DNA of 64,000 bases from CAZMNY01 sp964567745 (GCA_964567745.1 CAZMNY010000025.1:61198-125197); one strand, 5' to 3'. Positions 1-10,044 are shown, counted from the stretch's first letter. Notes: generated by a model from the letters alone, not told the origin. Numbers and translations are program-made.

Positions 1-1
1 G

Positions 2-397
2 CTCAAGACCGTGACGCGCAATGCGGTCCGCGACCTGGGGCGACGATGGCGCGCCGGCGTGGGAACAGGCGACACGCAATGCAATCGTTTTCTCAACGAA
101 ATAAGCGGGCCGGAACCGCTGTCAGAACTCGCGTCAGAAATCGAATCGCAATACGAGTTTGAGTTGTTGGCGGAGGCGGAGAGCCGAGTCAAATTGCGAG
201 TGAAGCCGGAGACGTGGACGGCGTATCGAATGACTGCCATCGATCAGCTGGCGTCAACCGAAGTCGCGCGTTCATTGGGCATTACGATTTCCGCCGTCTA
301 CGTCGCCAAGTCGCGAGTCATCAAGTTGCTGCGTGAAGAAGTTTCTCGGTTGGATCCAGGTTCGATGAATGGGAATGCGAGAGAGGACGACAAATGA
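2..397 (+). CDS. ECF-type RNA polymerase sigma factor, C-terminal part (cut by window start)
   Basis: The reading frame is open from base 2, so the true start lies upstream. What remains reads as the end of sigma region 2 or the linker (LKTVTRNAVRDLGRRW) followed by region 4, whose helix-turn-helix (STEVARSLGITISAVYVAK) would contact the -35 element. Planctomycete ECF factors share this layout. Its stop overlaps the start of the following kinase gene by 4 bases (ATGA), so the two are translationally coupled. This implies a sigma/kinase signalling pair. The subfamily cannot be fixed without the N-terminus. Confidence 0.85.
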   Translation, partial: LKTVTRNAVRDLGRRWRAGVGTGDTQCNRFLNEISGPEPLSELASEIESQYEFELLAEAESRVKLRVKPETWTAYRMTAIDQLASTEVARSLGITISAVYVAKSRVIKLLREEVSRLDPGSMNGNAREDDK

Positions 398-3201
398 GCG
401 AAGTTTGTCCTGCCGATTCGGAGCTTGTGGAACTGATCGAGGGCAACTTGCTCGCGCAGGCCACCGCAAAACTGGATCGGCATTTGGAAGTCTGTGGCGA
501 GTGTCGCCAGCGGCTTGATCAACTCACGTCGCCCGACGGATCACGAGATTCGGTCGCGGTGGAAAGTTCCGCCGAATTGGACGAGTTGATCAGTCGTCTT
601 CAAGCGATCCGTGGCGGCGAGTGCGAGGCTGCGATGGACACGTCGGTTGGTTCGACGGACCGTCCTCGAACAGCCGATCGCAATCAGCGGCCGTTGCCAG
701 AGAGTTTCGACCACTACGAGGTGTTAGAAGAAATCGGTTCAGGTTCGTCGGGGCGGTTGTTCCGCGCTCGAGACAAAAAGCTCGGACGTATCGTGGCGCT
801 CAAAGTGCTTCAAGATTCGTTGCTCGGCGACGCTCAGGCACTCGGTCGACTCGACCGCGAAGCGAAGGCCGCTGCGGGCATTTCTCACGACCACATCGTA
901 ACTCTTCATGAAATCACCACGCCGCCAAGCGGCTCGCCCTATCTAGTCTTGGAGTACGTCGATGGGGAATCGCTCAAGGAGAGAATCGAACGCGACGGCG
1001 CATTGAGTTCGGCGGACGCGGCGCGGATTGTCGCCGAGACTGCCTCGGCATTGCAAGCGGCTCACGAGAATGGTGTTGTTCATCGAGACGTGAAGTCGTC
1101 CAACATCTTGCTCGACGTCAAATCGGGCCGAGCGAAGATCACCGATTTTGGCCTCGCCAGGGACGCCGACTCGGACAGCCAATTGACGATTGTCGGCTCG
1201 ATCGCCGGGACTCCCGCCTACATGAGTCCCGAACAGATTGCCGACCCGCGGCGAGTTGACGGCCGCAGCGACGTCTACAGCCTGGGCGTGGTGCTCTACG
1301 AATGCCTGACCGGTCTCTTGCCTTTCCAAGGCTCGCCCCGAATGACGTTGATTCAGGCGCAGCATGTCGAGCCAACTCGGCCGAGTCAGTTGAATGATCG
1401 AATTCCCCGCGAGCTCGAGACGATCTGTCTCAAGGCCGTCGCTAAGGAGCCGGGCCTTCGGTATGCCACTGCGGCCCAGTTTGCCGACGACCTACAACGC
1501 TTCCTCGACGGCCGCCCCGTACTAGCTCGCCCAGCCGGGCTCAGTCAGCGCGTCGCCAAGTGGACTCGCCGAAACCCGCGAGTGGCGTCGTTGTGGATAT
1601 CTGTCATCGTCATCGCCTGCTTGGCGACATTGATTTCGACAGCGGCCGCGGTCCAGCTGGCGGCCAGCCGCAGCACAGTTCAAGACGCCGAGCGACGGGC
1701 CCGTGAGAGCGCCGCCACGGCGAGCCAACAGCGGGATGTCGCCCTGCGAACGCTGAGAAAGCTCGTCGTCGATGTGCCCAAGTCACTCGAGCAAGTGCCC
1801 GCAGATACAAGCGATGTCGAGGCGCTCGTTTCGCGAATCGCCGTCGATGGGCTCGAGAAAATCGCCGCCAGTGAGACTCACGGCCGAGCCGGCGACATTC
1901 ACTCCGCGATGGGGCGACTGCAGCTCGGAGCGACGCTCTGGCGAGTTGGAAACATCGAGGAAGCCGAGACCCACCTGCAACAGTCGCTGACTTGGCTTGA
2001 GTCGTTGACCGACGAGGACAAGCGGAGCTTCGCGTGGAGTCGCGTCGCGGTTCAAGTTCAGTGGCATCTCGCTTGGATCGATTGGGATTTGGCGAAAGAG
2101 GCGGCGTCGCAGAAACACCTCGATGAAGCGATGCGCTTGTGCCAGCAGCTGCTGAAGAGTCACACGGGCAATCCTCGAGCACAATTGCTCAAAGCTCAAA
2201 CGCTCGATTACCTGGCCGAAAACGCATTCGACATGGGGCGCGGCGGCCAGGCTCAAGCCAATCTGGCTGAAGCATCGTCGCTGCTCGATTCGCTTGCCGA
2301 CCTACTGCCTGACGACGATGACGTCTTTCTCGAGCAAGATGTGAATCGTTCGCTTGCTCGCGAGTTCAAGCGGGCAAGCCGCCGCAGTCGCCAAGATGAG
2401 TTGGATGACATCGATGACATTGATAACGAGGACGCACGTACACTTGAGGCGCCACGAGGCAATCTGGCCGCGATCCAAGCCGACGTCGACAAGTCGCTGC
2501 GCCGCGCCGACTCGGCCGCTCGCGACGGTGACTTGGAACAAGAGTACTGGGAACTCGATGCGGCTCGACGCGGTTTATCGCAATTGCTAAAGACATCCGA
2601 ATCGCCGCCCAGACTCACTGAGACGGAAAGCTCAACTGGTACTTCGAAGAATGCCGCAGTTGCTGCCAAGCACGTCGAGGATCGCGCGCGTCGCTCGAGA
2701 CAGCTCTTGAGCGTCAAGTTGAGGTTTGCTGATGTGGCTCGCAGCCTAGAGTTGTTCAAGCAGGCTCGTGGAATCTACCGCAAGGTGCTCGGCGAACTAG
2801 GCGGCCCTGAGCTGCAAACGGCGGAGCAAATTTGGCAGTTGCGAGCCCAAGTCGGACTCGCTTCCATCACCGAGGAACAGGGTGACAGCGAGCAGGCTCG
2901 GCCTCGACTGGAGGATCTGCTTAATCGCTTGACGGCAAGACAGCCTCGAGGGGTCGAGGTGCGTATGATGTTGGTGGAAGTCAAGCGGCGACTCGCTTGG
3001 TCGCTCTCATGGGAGACCGAGTTTGCTCGCGTTCAAACTCTGGCGTCGGAGGCCCGCGATGAGTTGCAGCGTTTGAGCGCAGACGACGCCATTCAGAATC
3101 GCTCGGACTGGCTGCGTTGGTCCGAGGATCAGGAGCTCGATTTGAGCTCGCTGTTCGAGGAGATCGAGATGGAAAAAGAGCTTGAGAGCGAGGCAATCTG
3201 A
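394..3201 (+). CDS. Transmembrane Ser/Thr protein kinase with anti-sigma-like N-terminus
   Basis: 935 aa. Residues 1-44 carry an HxxxCxxC-type motif (H30 LEVCGEC) like a zinc-binding anti-sigma domain. The Hanks kinase domain runs about 108-372: G-loop GSGSSG 115-120, ATP lysine K137, catalytic HRDVKSSN 230-237, DFG 251-253 and SPE 278-280. One membrane helix lies near 398-423. The rest (about 430-935) is helical with TPR-like character and is probably extracytoplasmic. It is coupled to the preceding sigma gene by an ATGA overlap. Inference: it senses an envelope signal through the C-terminal domain and controls the linked sigma factor. The sensed ligand is unknown. Confidence 0.92.
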   Translation: MSEVCPADSELVELIEGNLLAQATAKLDRHLEVCGECRQRLDQLTSPDGSRDSVAVESSAELDELISRLQAIRGGECEAAMDTSVGSTDRPRTADRNQRPLPESFDHYEVLEEIGSGSSGRLFRARDKKLGRIVALKVLQDSLLGDAQALGRLDREAKAAAGISHDHIVTLHEITTPPSGSPYLVLEYVDGESLKERIERDGALSSADAARIVAETASALQAAHENGVVHRDVKSSNILLDVKSGRAKITDFGLARDADSDSQLTIVGSIAGTPAYMSPEQIADPRRVDGRSDVYSLGVVLYECLTGLLPFQGSPRMTLIQAQHVEPTRPSQLNDRIPRELETICLKAVAKEPGLRYATAAQFADDLQRFLDGRPVLARPAGLSQRVAKWTRRNPRVASLWISVIVIACLATLISTAAAVQLAASRSTVQDAERRARESAATASQQRDVALRTLRKLVVDVPKSLEQVPADTSDVEALVSRIAVDGLEKIAASETHGRAGDIHSAMGRLQLGATLWRVGNIEEAETHLQQSLTWLESLTDEDKRSFAWSRVAVQVQWHLAWIDWDLAKEAASQKHLDEAMRLCQQLLKSHTGNPRAQLLKAQTLDYLAENAFDMGRGGQAQANLAEASSLLDSLADLLPDDDDVFLEQDVNRSLAREFKRASRRSRQDELDDIDDIDNEDARTLEAPRGNLAAIQADVDKSLRRADSAARDGDLEQEYWELDAARRGLSQLLKTSESPPRLTETESSTGTSKNAAVAAKHVEDRARRSRQLLSVKLRFADVARSLELFKQARGIYRKVLGELGGPELQTAEQIWQLRAQVGLASITEEQGDSEQARPRLEDLLNRLTARQPRGVEVRMMLVEVKRRLAWSLSWETEFARVQTLASEARDELQRLSADDAIQNRSDWLRWSEDQELDLSSLFEEIEMEKELESEAI

Positions 3202-3757
3202 GAGCCAATGTTCTTCTCGAAATCGACCTTGATTCGGGCGTGGAAATCGAACTTGCCAACGGTTTAAATTCGGCGCTGTTTTTCGTGGGGAAAAGCTGAA
3301 ATTTAGGGGGCCGGATCAGGTCTCGGGCGGTTGTGAAAATCAGCCAAAATTGGTAGATTAGGAGTCGTTGAAACTTGCGGCCGCTACTCCTTCTATGTCT
3401 CTATTTGAGAAGGCTTTTTGATCAGCGGCAAAGTCGGCTCGACCTGCGGGTTTTCACCTCATGCGTTCGTTCGATTTTTGCCCATTCACCGGCGCTGAAT
3501 TCCGGCGTTCGCGGCGTGTTCAAGGATGCTTTTTGAGTCGCGATTTAGACGTAGGAAACGATCTTTTGCGATAGCTGTGGGATCTTTCAGCGTAGGAGTC
3601 CAGCACCGTTGGGATCCAAGTCGCATGATCCAGCGCACAGGAAACTCGCAGCAAGCAAGCGGAACGGGATAAGTTTGGCTCATAGTTAGCATTTCATTGA
3701 AACGGCCGTTCGGCATGAGACGCTCGGCCCACGGATGCAGATTGGAAAGGTATCGCA
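3202..3757. other. Intergenic region upstream of gyrA, no gene seen
   Basis: 556 bases between the kinase and gyrA on the same strand. I see no convincing ORF, RNA gene or clear terminator hairpin. The gyrA promoter should lie here. A purine-rich GGAAAGG at 3744-3750 precedes the gyrA TTG start by 7 bases and serves as the ribosome binding site. Confidence 0.6.
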
Positions 3758-6613
3758 TTGTCCACTGACGAACCAAACGGACCGGAAACGCCAGAAGACG
3801 GCAACGGCGACCGCGTTGTCGATTTGCCGATCGAGGACGAGCTGAAGCAGAGCTACATGACGTATGCGATGAGTGTCATCGTCAGTCGTGCTTTGCCCGA
3901 TGTTCGCGATGGTCTCAAGCCGTCGCAGCGGCGAATCTTGGTCGCGATGAACGATCTCAATTTGAACCCCGGCGGATCGCGGGTCAAATGCGCGAAGATC
4001 TCGGGCGATACGAGCGGTAACTATCACCCGCACGGTGAAAGCGTGATCTATCCGACGCTTGTTCGGATGGCTCAAGAATGGAACATGCGGCATGTGCTGA
4101 TCGACAAACAGGGTAATTTCGGCTCCGTCGCCGGCTTGCCTCCCGCTGCGATGCGATACACCGAGGCGCGGCTCTCGCCGATTTCGGCGATGATGCTCGA
4201 AGACCTCAAGCTCGACACCGTCGATTACACGCCGACGTATGACGAGCGTAGCACCGAACCGACAGTGCTTCCGTCGAAATTCCCCAACTTGCTCGTCAAC
4301 GGAACGCAAGGCATCGCGGTCGGCATGGCGACCTCGATCCCCCCGCACAACCTTGGGGAGATCTGCGATGCGATGATCAAGTTGATCGACGAGCCGAATG
4401 TAACGATCAACGAGTTGATGGAAATCGTCCCTGGTCCGGACTTTCCCACCGGCGGTATTATCTGCGGTCGCAACGGTATTCGCCGTGGTTATCACACCGG
4501 TCGAAGCACGATTGTGATTCGAGCTCGCGCGCACATTGAAGAGAAGAAGAGCGGCAGTCGAATCGTCGTCACCGAAATTCCCTATCAGCAATTCCGCGAT
4601 CGAGTTATCGAACGGATCGCGCAGCTGGTTCGCGAAGATCGCATCAAGGACATTTCCGGGATCCGAGACGAGAGCGATCTAAAAGAGCCCGTGCGGTTGG
4701 TGATCGACATCAAACGCAAAGGCGATCCCGAGGTCGTGCTCAATCAACTCTATCGTTTCTCGCCGCTGCAAGATTCGTTCTCGCTGATCTTCCTGGCGTT
4801 GGTCGATGGCAAGCCACGCGAATTGAGTTTCAAGGAGATCTTGCAGGAGTTTCTTCGTCATCGCGTGTCGGTGATTCGCCGACGAACCCAGTTCCTGCTG
4901 GCTCGCACGCGAAAGAGAAAGCACACGGTCGAAGGCCTGCTGTTGGCCCTCGCCAATATCGACGAGATCATCAAGATCATTCGCGGCTCGCGGACTCAGG
5001 CCGACGCTAAGATTGGGTTGATGGGCGTCGAGTGCCCGGCGGCCATGATGAAACGCGCGTTGGGAGAGGTCGGGTACAAGGTCTTTCAAGAGGAGCGCGG
5101 CGAGGCCGACGCGTATACGCTCACGCCGGTTCAAGCCGACGCGATTCTGAGAATGACGCTCGGTCAATTGGTCAATCTCGAACAGGAGAAGTTGGGCGGC
5201 GAACACGCCAAACTGCTCGAAGAGATCACCGAGTACCTGCGAATCCTCTCGGACGAACAAAACATCCGCGAGATCATTCGCGAGGACTTGCTGCAAATCC
5301 GCGGCAAACACGCGGACAAACGGCGTACCGAGATTAGCGGCGAAGAGCTGACTGACGTCGATTTGGAAGAGCTGATTACCGAAGAGACCATGGTCGTCTC
5401 CATAAGCCACAACGGCTATATCAAGCGAACGCCTTCCAGAACGTATCGCTCGCAACGTCGAGGCGGCAAAGGGCTCAAAGGCGCCAAGACGGAAGATGAA
5501 GATCCGATCGAACATCTGTTCGTCGCGTCCACCCACGCCTACTTGCTGTTCTTTACGAACCGTGGACAGGTTCAATGGCGCAAGGTTTATGAGATTCCCG
5601 AAGGAAATCGCGAGGCTCGGGGGCGTTCGATCGCCAACCTGCTGCAGCTCGGCGAAGGCGAGAAGATCGCGGACTGCCGTGCGGTGCGTGATTTCAACTT
5701 GCCCGGACACTTCCTGATGATGGCGACACGCCAAGGGCTGGTGAAGAAGACGCCGCTCGAAGCCTACAGTCGGCCTAAGCGGAACGGAATCATCGCTATC
5801 AAACTGCGAGAGGACGACGAATTGGTCGACGTGATTGTCACCAAACCGGGCGACGATGTCCTGCTCTCCACCGCCAACGGCATGGCCATTCGATTCGACC
5901 AGGCGGATGCTCGGCCAACCGGTCGGAATACATCTGGAGTCAAAGGCGTCTCGCTCGGCAAAAACGATCAGTTGGTCGGCATGGTGATCTCTGAACCGAC
6001 CGCAACTCTGTTGACCGCGTGCGAAAACGGCTTCGGCAAAAGAACCACGTTCGGTTTCGCTGACTCCGATGCGGACGACGAGTCGAATGAAGAAGAAACG
6101 GCGTCGTCTGCCAGGTACCGCAAGCAGCGTCGAGGCGGCAAGGGAATTCGCGACATTAAGACGACCAAACGCAATGGTCCAGTTGTCGGGATTGTTCGAG
6201 TCACCGACGACGACGAATTGTTGATGATGACGGCGCGAGGCAAGATCCAACGAGTCGCCGCGAAAGAAGTCAATGTGATCGGACGAAACACCCAAGGCGT
6301 TCGAATCATGGGGCTCGACAAAGGCGACACGCTTGCCGCCGTCGTTCGCGTTCCTCGAGAAGAGACGGCCGAAGTGGTCGAAGCGTCAAGTTCGGTCCCC
6401 AATCCGGAAGCAACCGAGCTCGACGCCGACGCGCCAGAACTCGACAGCGACACAGACGTTGACAGTGGCTCCGACGACAGTAGTGGCTCCGACGACAGTA
6501 GTGGCTCCGACGACAGTAGTGGCTCCGACTTGTCAGCCGACGAGGGCAGTTCGGCGGATGAAGATCGACTCGACGACAACTCCGACGATACGCCCTCTGT
6601 GGATGAAGAATAG
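3758..6613 (+). CDS. gyrA: DNA gyrase subunit A
   Basis: 951 aa, TTG start chosen because GGAAAGG lies 7 bases upstream and family homology begins soon after. GyrA cleaves and rejoins DNA as part of the A2B2 gyrase that introduces negative supercoils. The catalytic tyrosine is Y134 (AAMRYTEARL) and the HPHG motif is at 90-93. The C-terminal pinwheel carries a GyrA box QRRGGKG at 566-572, which separates gyrase from ParC, and a second identical heptapeptide at 790-796. An acidic tail (about 870-951) contains SGSDDS repeats encoded by an 18-bp minisatellite. In the quinolone region the D87-equivalent position is proline (HGESVIYPT). No gyrB is in the window. Confidence 0.97.
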   Translation: MSTDEPNGPETPEDGNGDRVVDLPIEDELKQSYMTYAMSVIVSRALPDVRDGLKPSQRRILVAMNDLNLNPGGSRVKCAKISGDTSGNYHPHGESVIYPTLVRMAQEWNMRHVLIDKQGNFGSVAGLPPAAMRYTEARLSPISAMMLEDLKLDTVDYTPTYDERSTEPTVLPSKFPNLLVNGTQGIAVGMATSIPPHNLGEICDAMIKLIDEPNVTINELMEIVPGPDFPTGGIICGRNGIRRGYHTGRSTIVIRARAHIEEKKSGSRIVVTEIPYQQFRDRVIERIAQLVREDRIKDISGIRDESDLKEPVRLVIDIKRKGDPEVVLNQLYRFSPLQDSFSLIFLALVDGKPRELSFKEILQEFLRHRVSVIRRRTQFLLARTRKRKHTVEGLLLALANIDEIIKIIRGSRTQADAKIGLMGVECPAAMMKRALGEVGYKVFQEERGEADAYTLTPVQADAILRMTLGQLVNLEQEKLGGEHAKLLEEITEYLRILSDEQNIREIIREDLLQIRGKHADKRRTEISGEELTDVDLEELITEETMVVSISHNGYIKRTPSRTYRSQRRGGKGLKGAKTEDEDPIEHLFVASTHAYLLFFTNRGQVQWRKVYEIPEGNREARGRSIANLLQLGEGEKIADCRAVRDFNLPGHFLMMATRQGLVKKTPLEAYSRPKRNGIIAIKLREDDELVDVIVTKPGDDVLLSTANGMAIRFDQADARPTGRNTSGVKGVSLGKNDQLVGMVISEPTATLLTACENGFGKRTTFGFADSDADDESNEEETASSARYRKQRRGGKGIRDIKTTKRNGPVVGIVRVTDDDELLMMTARGKIQRVAAKEVNVIGRNTQGVRIMGLDKGDTLAAVVRVPREETAEVVEASSSVPNPEATELDADAPELDSDTDVDSGSDDSSGSDDSSGSDDSSGSDLSADEGSSADEDRLDDNSDDTPSVDEE
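6464..6529 (+). repeat. 18-bp minisatellite in the gyrA tail
   Basis: Three full units and one partial unit of AGTGGCTCCGACGACAGT, in frame, encoding SGSDDS repeats in the acidic C-terminal tail. Copy number is probably variable between strains, since the arrays are near-identical. Confidence 0.9.
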
Positions 6614-6685
6614 GGGGTGGGTGTTGGTTGATCGACCGCGTGGTGAATCCACAGTGAGCGGTAAGCGGGAACTGGGGGTCCGGCA

Positions 6686-7663
6686 ATGACTCGCTGCGCG
6701 CTGATCACAGGAATCACAGGGCAAGACGGCGCCTATCTGGCTCGGTTTCTGCTCGAGAAGGGTTACGAAGTGCACGGCATGGTACGTCGTTCGTCCACCG
6801 AGAACTTCGAACGAATCGACGACATCCGCGAGCAAATCGAATTGCATCAGGCTGACTTGCTCGACCAGCTTTCGATTTTGAGGCTAATCGAGTCGACCGA
6901 GCCGGACGAAATTTACAACTTGGCTGCCCAGAGTTTTGTGCCGACGAGTTTCCAGCAGCCGTTGTTGACGGGCGAGTTTACGGCGCTCGGGGTCACTCGA
7001 ATGCTCGAGGCGATTCGCCAAGTCAACACGGAGATTCGTTTCTATCAAGCCAGCAGCAGTGAGATGTTTGGCGACGTGTGCGAGGAGCCTCAGACCGAAA
7101 CCACTCATTTTCGTCCGCGCAGCCCGTACGGCGTCGCCAAGGCGTATGGTCATTGGATTACCGTCAACTATCGCGAGAGCTACGGCGTATTTGCTGCAAG
7201 CGGCATCCTCTTCAATCATGAATCGCCATTGCGGGGTAAGGAATTCGTCACCCGCAAGATCACAGACGCGGTGGCTCGCATCAAATTTGGTTTGCAGGAC
7301 GAATTGAATCTTGGCAACATGGCGGCTCAACGCGATTGGGGATTCGCGGGCGACTACGTCGAGGCGATGTGGTTGATGTTGCAGCAAGAAGAGCCCGACG
7401 ACTTCGTGATCGCGACCGGGACGAAACATACGGTCAGCGACTTTGCCGAACTGGCATTCGAGCACGTCGGTTTGAAGGCGAGCGACTATGTAAATATCGA
7501 CGCTGCGCTGTATCGACCTGCCGATGTGAACACGCTTTGCGGAGACGCGTCGAAGGCGCATCGCGTACTAGGGTGGCGTCCTAAGGTGTCCTTTCCCGAG
7601 CTCGTTCAGCTGATGGTGGATGCCGACTTGCAGCGGATCCAGCGGACTCAAACCAACATGTGA
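6686..7663 (+). CDS. gmd: GDP-mannose 4,6-dehydratase
   Basis: 325 aa, extended short-chain dehydrogenase. It converts GDP-D-mannose to GDP-4-keto-6-deoxy-D-mannose. Rossmann GxxGxxG is at 9-15 (GITGQDG), the active-site SSSE at 123-126 and YxxxK at 148-152. The NHES motif and the following arginine-rich stretch match the family. It is somewhat shorter than the E. coli enzyme. It begins about 70 bases after gyrA and is the first gene of a three-gene nucleotide-sugar operon; its stop overlaps the next start (ATGTGA). The product is probably used for deoxyhexose in surface polysaccharide. Confidence 0.95.
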   Translation: MTRCALITGITGQDGAYLARFLLEKGYEVHGMVRRSSTENFERIDDIREQIELHQADLLDQLSILRLIESTEPDEIYNLAAQSFVPTSFQQPLLTGEFTALGVTRMLEAIRQVNTEIRFYQASSSEMFGDVCEEPQTETTHFRPRSPYGVAKAYGHWITVNYRESYGVFAASGILFNHESPLRGKEFVTRKITDAVARIKFGLQDELNLGNMAAQRDWGFAGDYVEAMWLMLQQEEPDDFVIATGTKHTVSDFAELAFEHVGLKASDYVNIDAALYRPADVNTLCGDASKAHRVLGWRPKVSFPELVQLMVDADLQRIQRTQTNM

Positions 7664-8676
7664 CGCCCGAATCGACCGCCATAAGCGAGACGGAATTGAG
7701 AGCCTTGATCACCGGCATAACGGGGTTTGCGGGCGGCCATTTGGCTGAGCACCTCGCTGCCCAAGGCGACGCCGTCATGGGGTCGGCGAGAAGCGCCGCG
7801 TGGGGCCGCGGAATTCCGCAGGCCGTGCGCGAAGCGGCCCCAGTTTTGGCTTGGGACATTACCGAACCGCCCGTGACGAGCTTTGTCGAACGAGTCCGCG
7901 CGTTTCAGCCCGATCACATCTTTCATCTCGCGGGCATCAGCGTTCCCGGCGATTGCGGCGAATCAGCGCCAACCGATGCAGCTTGCCGAGCTAACGTCGA
8001 CGGAGTTGAGCACGTCATCGAATTGACTCGGCAACTCGACCCACAGCCGCGGCTCGTGTTCGTCAGCAGTTGCCAAGTGTATGGACCGGCGCCGGAACGT
8101 GCATCGGCGGCCGAACCCGATTCAGTCGGTCAGCCAAGGGGGATGGTCCGCGAAGAGGCGGTTCGCGCCCCCCGCCGAGGATACGGTATGACCAAGGTCG
8201 CCGCGGAGGATCTCGTCATTCGGCACGGCCGGGATGGCGCGCTTAACGCCGTCATTTTGCGCGCGTTTAACCACACGGGACCGCGTCAGGCACCCCGGAT
8301 GATGGTGCCGGAATGGGCCGCCCAATTGGCTCGAGGGCTGGATGGACCGCTGCGAATTATCTCGCGAGACAGTCATCTCGACATGACGGATGTCCGCGAC
8401 ATCGTACGCGCGTACCGAGCACTTGCGCTGAGCGGCCAATCGGGTCAGGCCTACAACGTCGGCAGCGGAATGAGCATTCGCAGCGGTGATGTTCTCGAAT
8501 TGTTGCTTCGTCGCTATGATGCGGATGTGAAAATTCACGAACGCTCGCCTGGAACAACTCATCTGCCGATCGCTGACATCACTCGAATGAGATCGGTTAT
8601 TGACTGGCGGCCGGAAATCACTTTGGAACAAACAATCGACGATACGTTGCAGTACTGGATGGAGCAGGGTCAATGA
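7660..8676 (+). CDS. rmd: NAD-dependent epimerase/dehydratase, probable GDP-4-keto-6-deoxy-D-mannose reductase
   Basis: 338 aa, GTG start overlapping the gmd stop by 4 bases. Extended SDR fold: GxxGxxG at 19-25 (GITGFAG), active-site serines in FVSSCQVYG about 134-142, and Y175xxxK179. The segment FNHTGPRQ followed by DMTDVRDIVRAY and AYNVGSG resembles Rmd, which reduces the Gmd product to GDP-D-rhamnose. Coupling to gmd supports this. A related epimerase/reductase such as an Fcl-like enzyme is possible but less likely on motif pattern. The substrate is inferred, not shown. Confidence 0.8.
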   Translation: MTPESTAISETELRALITGITGFAGGHLAEHLAAQGDAVMGSARSAAWGRGIPQAVREAAPVLAWDITEPPVTSFVERVRAFQPDHIFHLAGISVPGDCGESAPTDAACRANVDGVEHVIELTRQLDPQPRLVFVSSCQVYGPAPERASAAEPDSVGQPRGMVREEAVRAPRRGYGMTKVAAEDLVIRHGRDGALNAVILRAFNHTGPRQAPRMMVPEWAAQLARGLDGPLRIISRDSHLDMTDVRDIVRAYRALALSGQSGQAYNVGSGMSIRSGDVLELLLRRYDADVKIHERSPGTTHLPIADITRMRSVIDWRPEITLEQTIDDTLQYWMEQGQ

Positions 8677-9989
8677 GAATTGCCATGGTTGGCACGGGCT
8701 ACGTTGGATTGGTGACCGGAACATGCTTTGCCGACAGCGGCAACCATGTGACTTGTATCGACATCGATGCCGCCAAGATCGAAATGCTTGAGCAGGGCAA
8801 GATACCGATTTACGAGCCGGGTCTTTCTGAAATGGTGCTCCGCAACGCGTCGGCGGGGCGACTCCATTTTACGACCGAGCTCGCCGAAACCGTAAAGCAA
8901 GCCGAGCTAGTTTATCTGGCGGTCGGCACGCCTCCATCCGAAGACGGTTCGGCTGATTTGACTGCGTTGTGGACCGTCGTCGACTCCATTGCCCCTCATC
9001 TTCGCGAAGACGTCGTGGTGGTGATCAAGAGCACCGTTCCGGTAGGCACGAATCGCGGGACCTATGAGCGGTTGCGAGAATTGACGGGGCGTGAGTGCGA
9101 TGTGGCCAGCAACCCAGAGTTTCTCAAAGAAGGCGCCGCGATCAACGATTTTACGATGCCGGATCGAGTTGTCGGCGGAGTTCGCACGGAGCGGGCGGCC
9201 GAGGCGCTACGCGAACTTTACGCGCCGTTTCTTCGCACCGATCGCCCCTTCCTGGTCATGTCCCCTGAGAGCGCCGAGCTGACAAAGTACGTCGCCAACG
9301 CATTGCTTTCGACCAAGATCAGCTTCATCAACGAGATGGCGAACGTGTGTGAACGGATGGGGGGCGACATCAACGACGTCCGCCGCGGTATCGGACACGA
9401 TCAGCGAATCGGTTTTGCATTCCTCTTTCCGGGTGCGGGCTACGGCGGCAGCTGCTTCCCCAAGGATGTTCGCGCGCTGGCCAGCATGGCGAAAGATGTT
9501 GGCGTCGATCCAAAGATCATGGAGGCTGTCGACGCCGTCAATCAATGCCAGAAACACGTCTTGATTCAGAAAGTGGAAAACCACTTTGGTGATGAGCTGA
9601 GCGGCAAGTCGATCGCGGTCTGGGGACTGGCTTTCAAGCCGAAGACGGACGACATCCGCGAAGCCCCGGCGCTCGTGCTGATCGATCGCTTGCTGGAAGG
9701 CGGCGCGAGTGTGTCAGTTCATGACCCCGAGGCGATGGAAAATGTTCGCCGGCTCTACGGCGACAAACTCCGCTACGCCACTCAGCCCATGGACGTGCTG
9801 GAAGGCGCTGACGCTCTTGTGATCAACACCGAGTGGAGCGAATTCCGCAATCCCGATTTCTCTCAAATGAAGTCGCGGATGGCCTGTCCGTTGGTCTTTG
9901 ACGGTCGCAATCTTTACGACCCCAAACTAATGGCGGAGACGGGCTTCAGCTACTATTCCATCGGCCGAGTCGACGTGTCGCCAGAGTGA
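8673..9989 (+). CDS. ugd: UDP-glucose 6-dehydrogenase
   Basis: 438 aa. It oxidises UDP-glucose to UDP-glucuronate in two NAD-dependent steps. N-terminal Rossmann GTGYVG is at 7-12, the conserved NPEFLKEG motif at 147-154, and the catalytic cysteine C261 lies in GYGGSCFPKD. The C-terminal UDP-binding domain includes GLAFKPKTDDIREAP. The ATG overlaps the previous stop (ATGA), so gmd, the reductase and ugd form one coupled operon that supplies activated sugars for exopolysaccharide or surface glycans. Confidence 0.96.
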   Translation: MRIAMVGTGYVGLVTGTCFADSGNHVTCIDIDAAKIEMLEQGKIPIYEPGLSEMVLRNASAGRLHFTTELAETVKQAELVYLAVGTPPSEDGSADLTALWTVVDSIAPHLREDVVVVIKSTVPVGTNRGTYERLRELTGRECDVASNPEFLKEGAAINDFTMPDRVVGGVRTERAAEALRELYAPFLRTDRPFLVMSPESAELTKYVANALLSTKISFINEMANVCERMGGDINDVRRGIGHDQRIGFAFLFPGAGYGGSCFPKDVRALASMAKDVGVDPKIMEAVDAVNQCQKHVLIQKVENHFGDELSGKSIAVWGLAFKPKTDDIREAPALVLIDRLLEGGASVSVHDPEAMENVRRLYGDKLRYATQPMDVLEGADALVINTEWSEFRNPDFSQMKSRMACPLVFDGRNLYDPKLMAETGFSYYSIGRVDVSPE

Positions 9990-10044
9990 ACTTGGCGATA
10001 GCTACGCTGCCAGAGCGTGGAAGATATCGAGACGATCGCGGCGC

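Noticed and set aside
4679..6295. 538-codon open frame on the minus strand opposite gyrA
   Set aside because: Shadow of gyrA codon bias; no ribosome binding site or recognisable domain.
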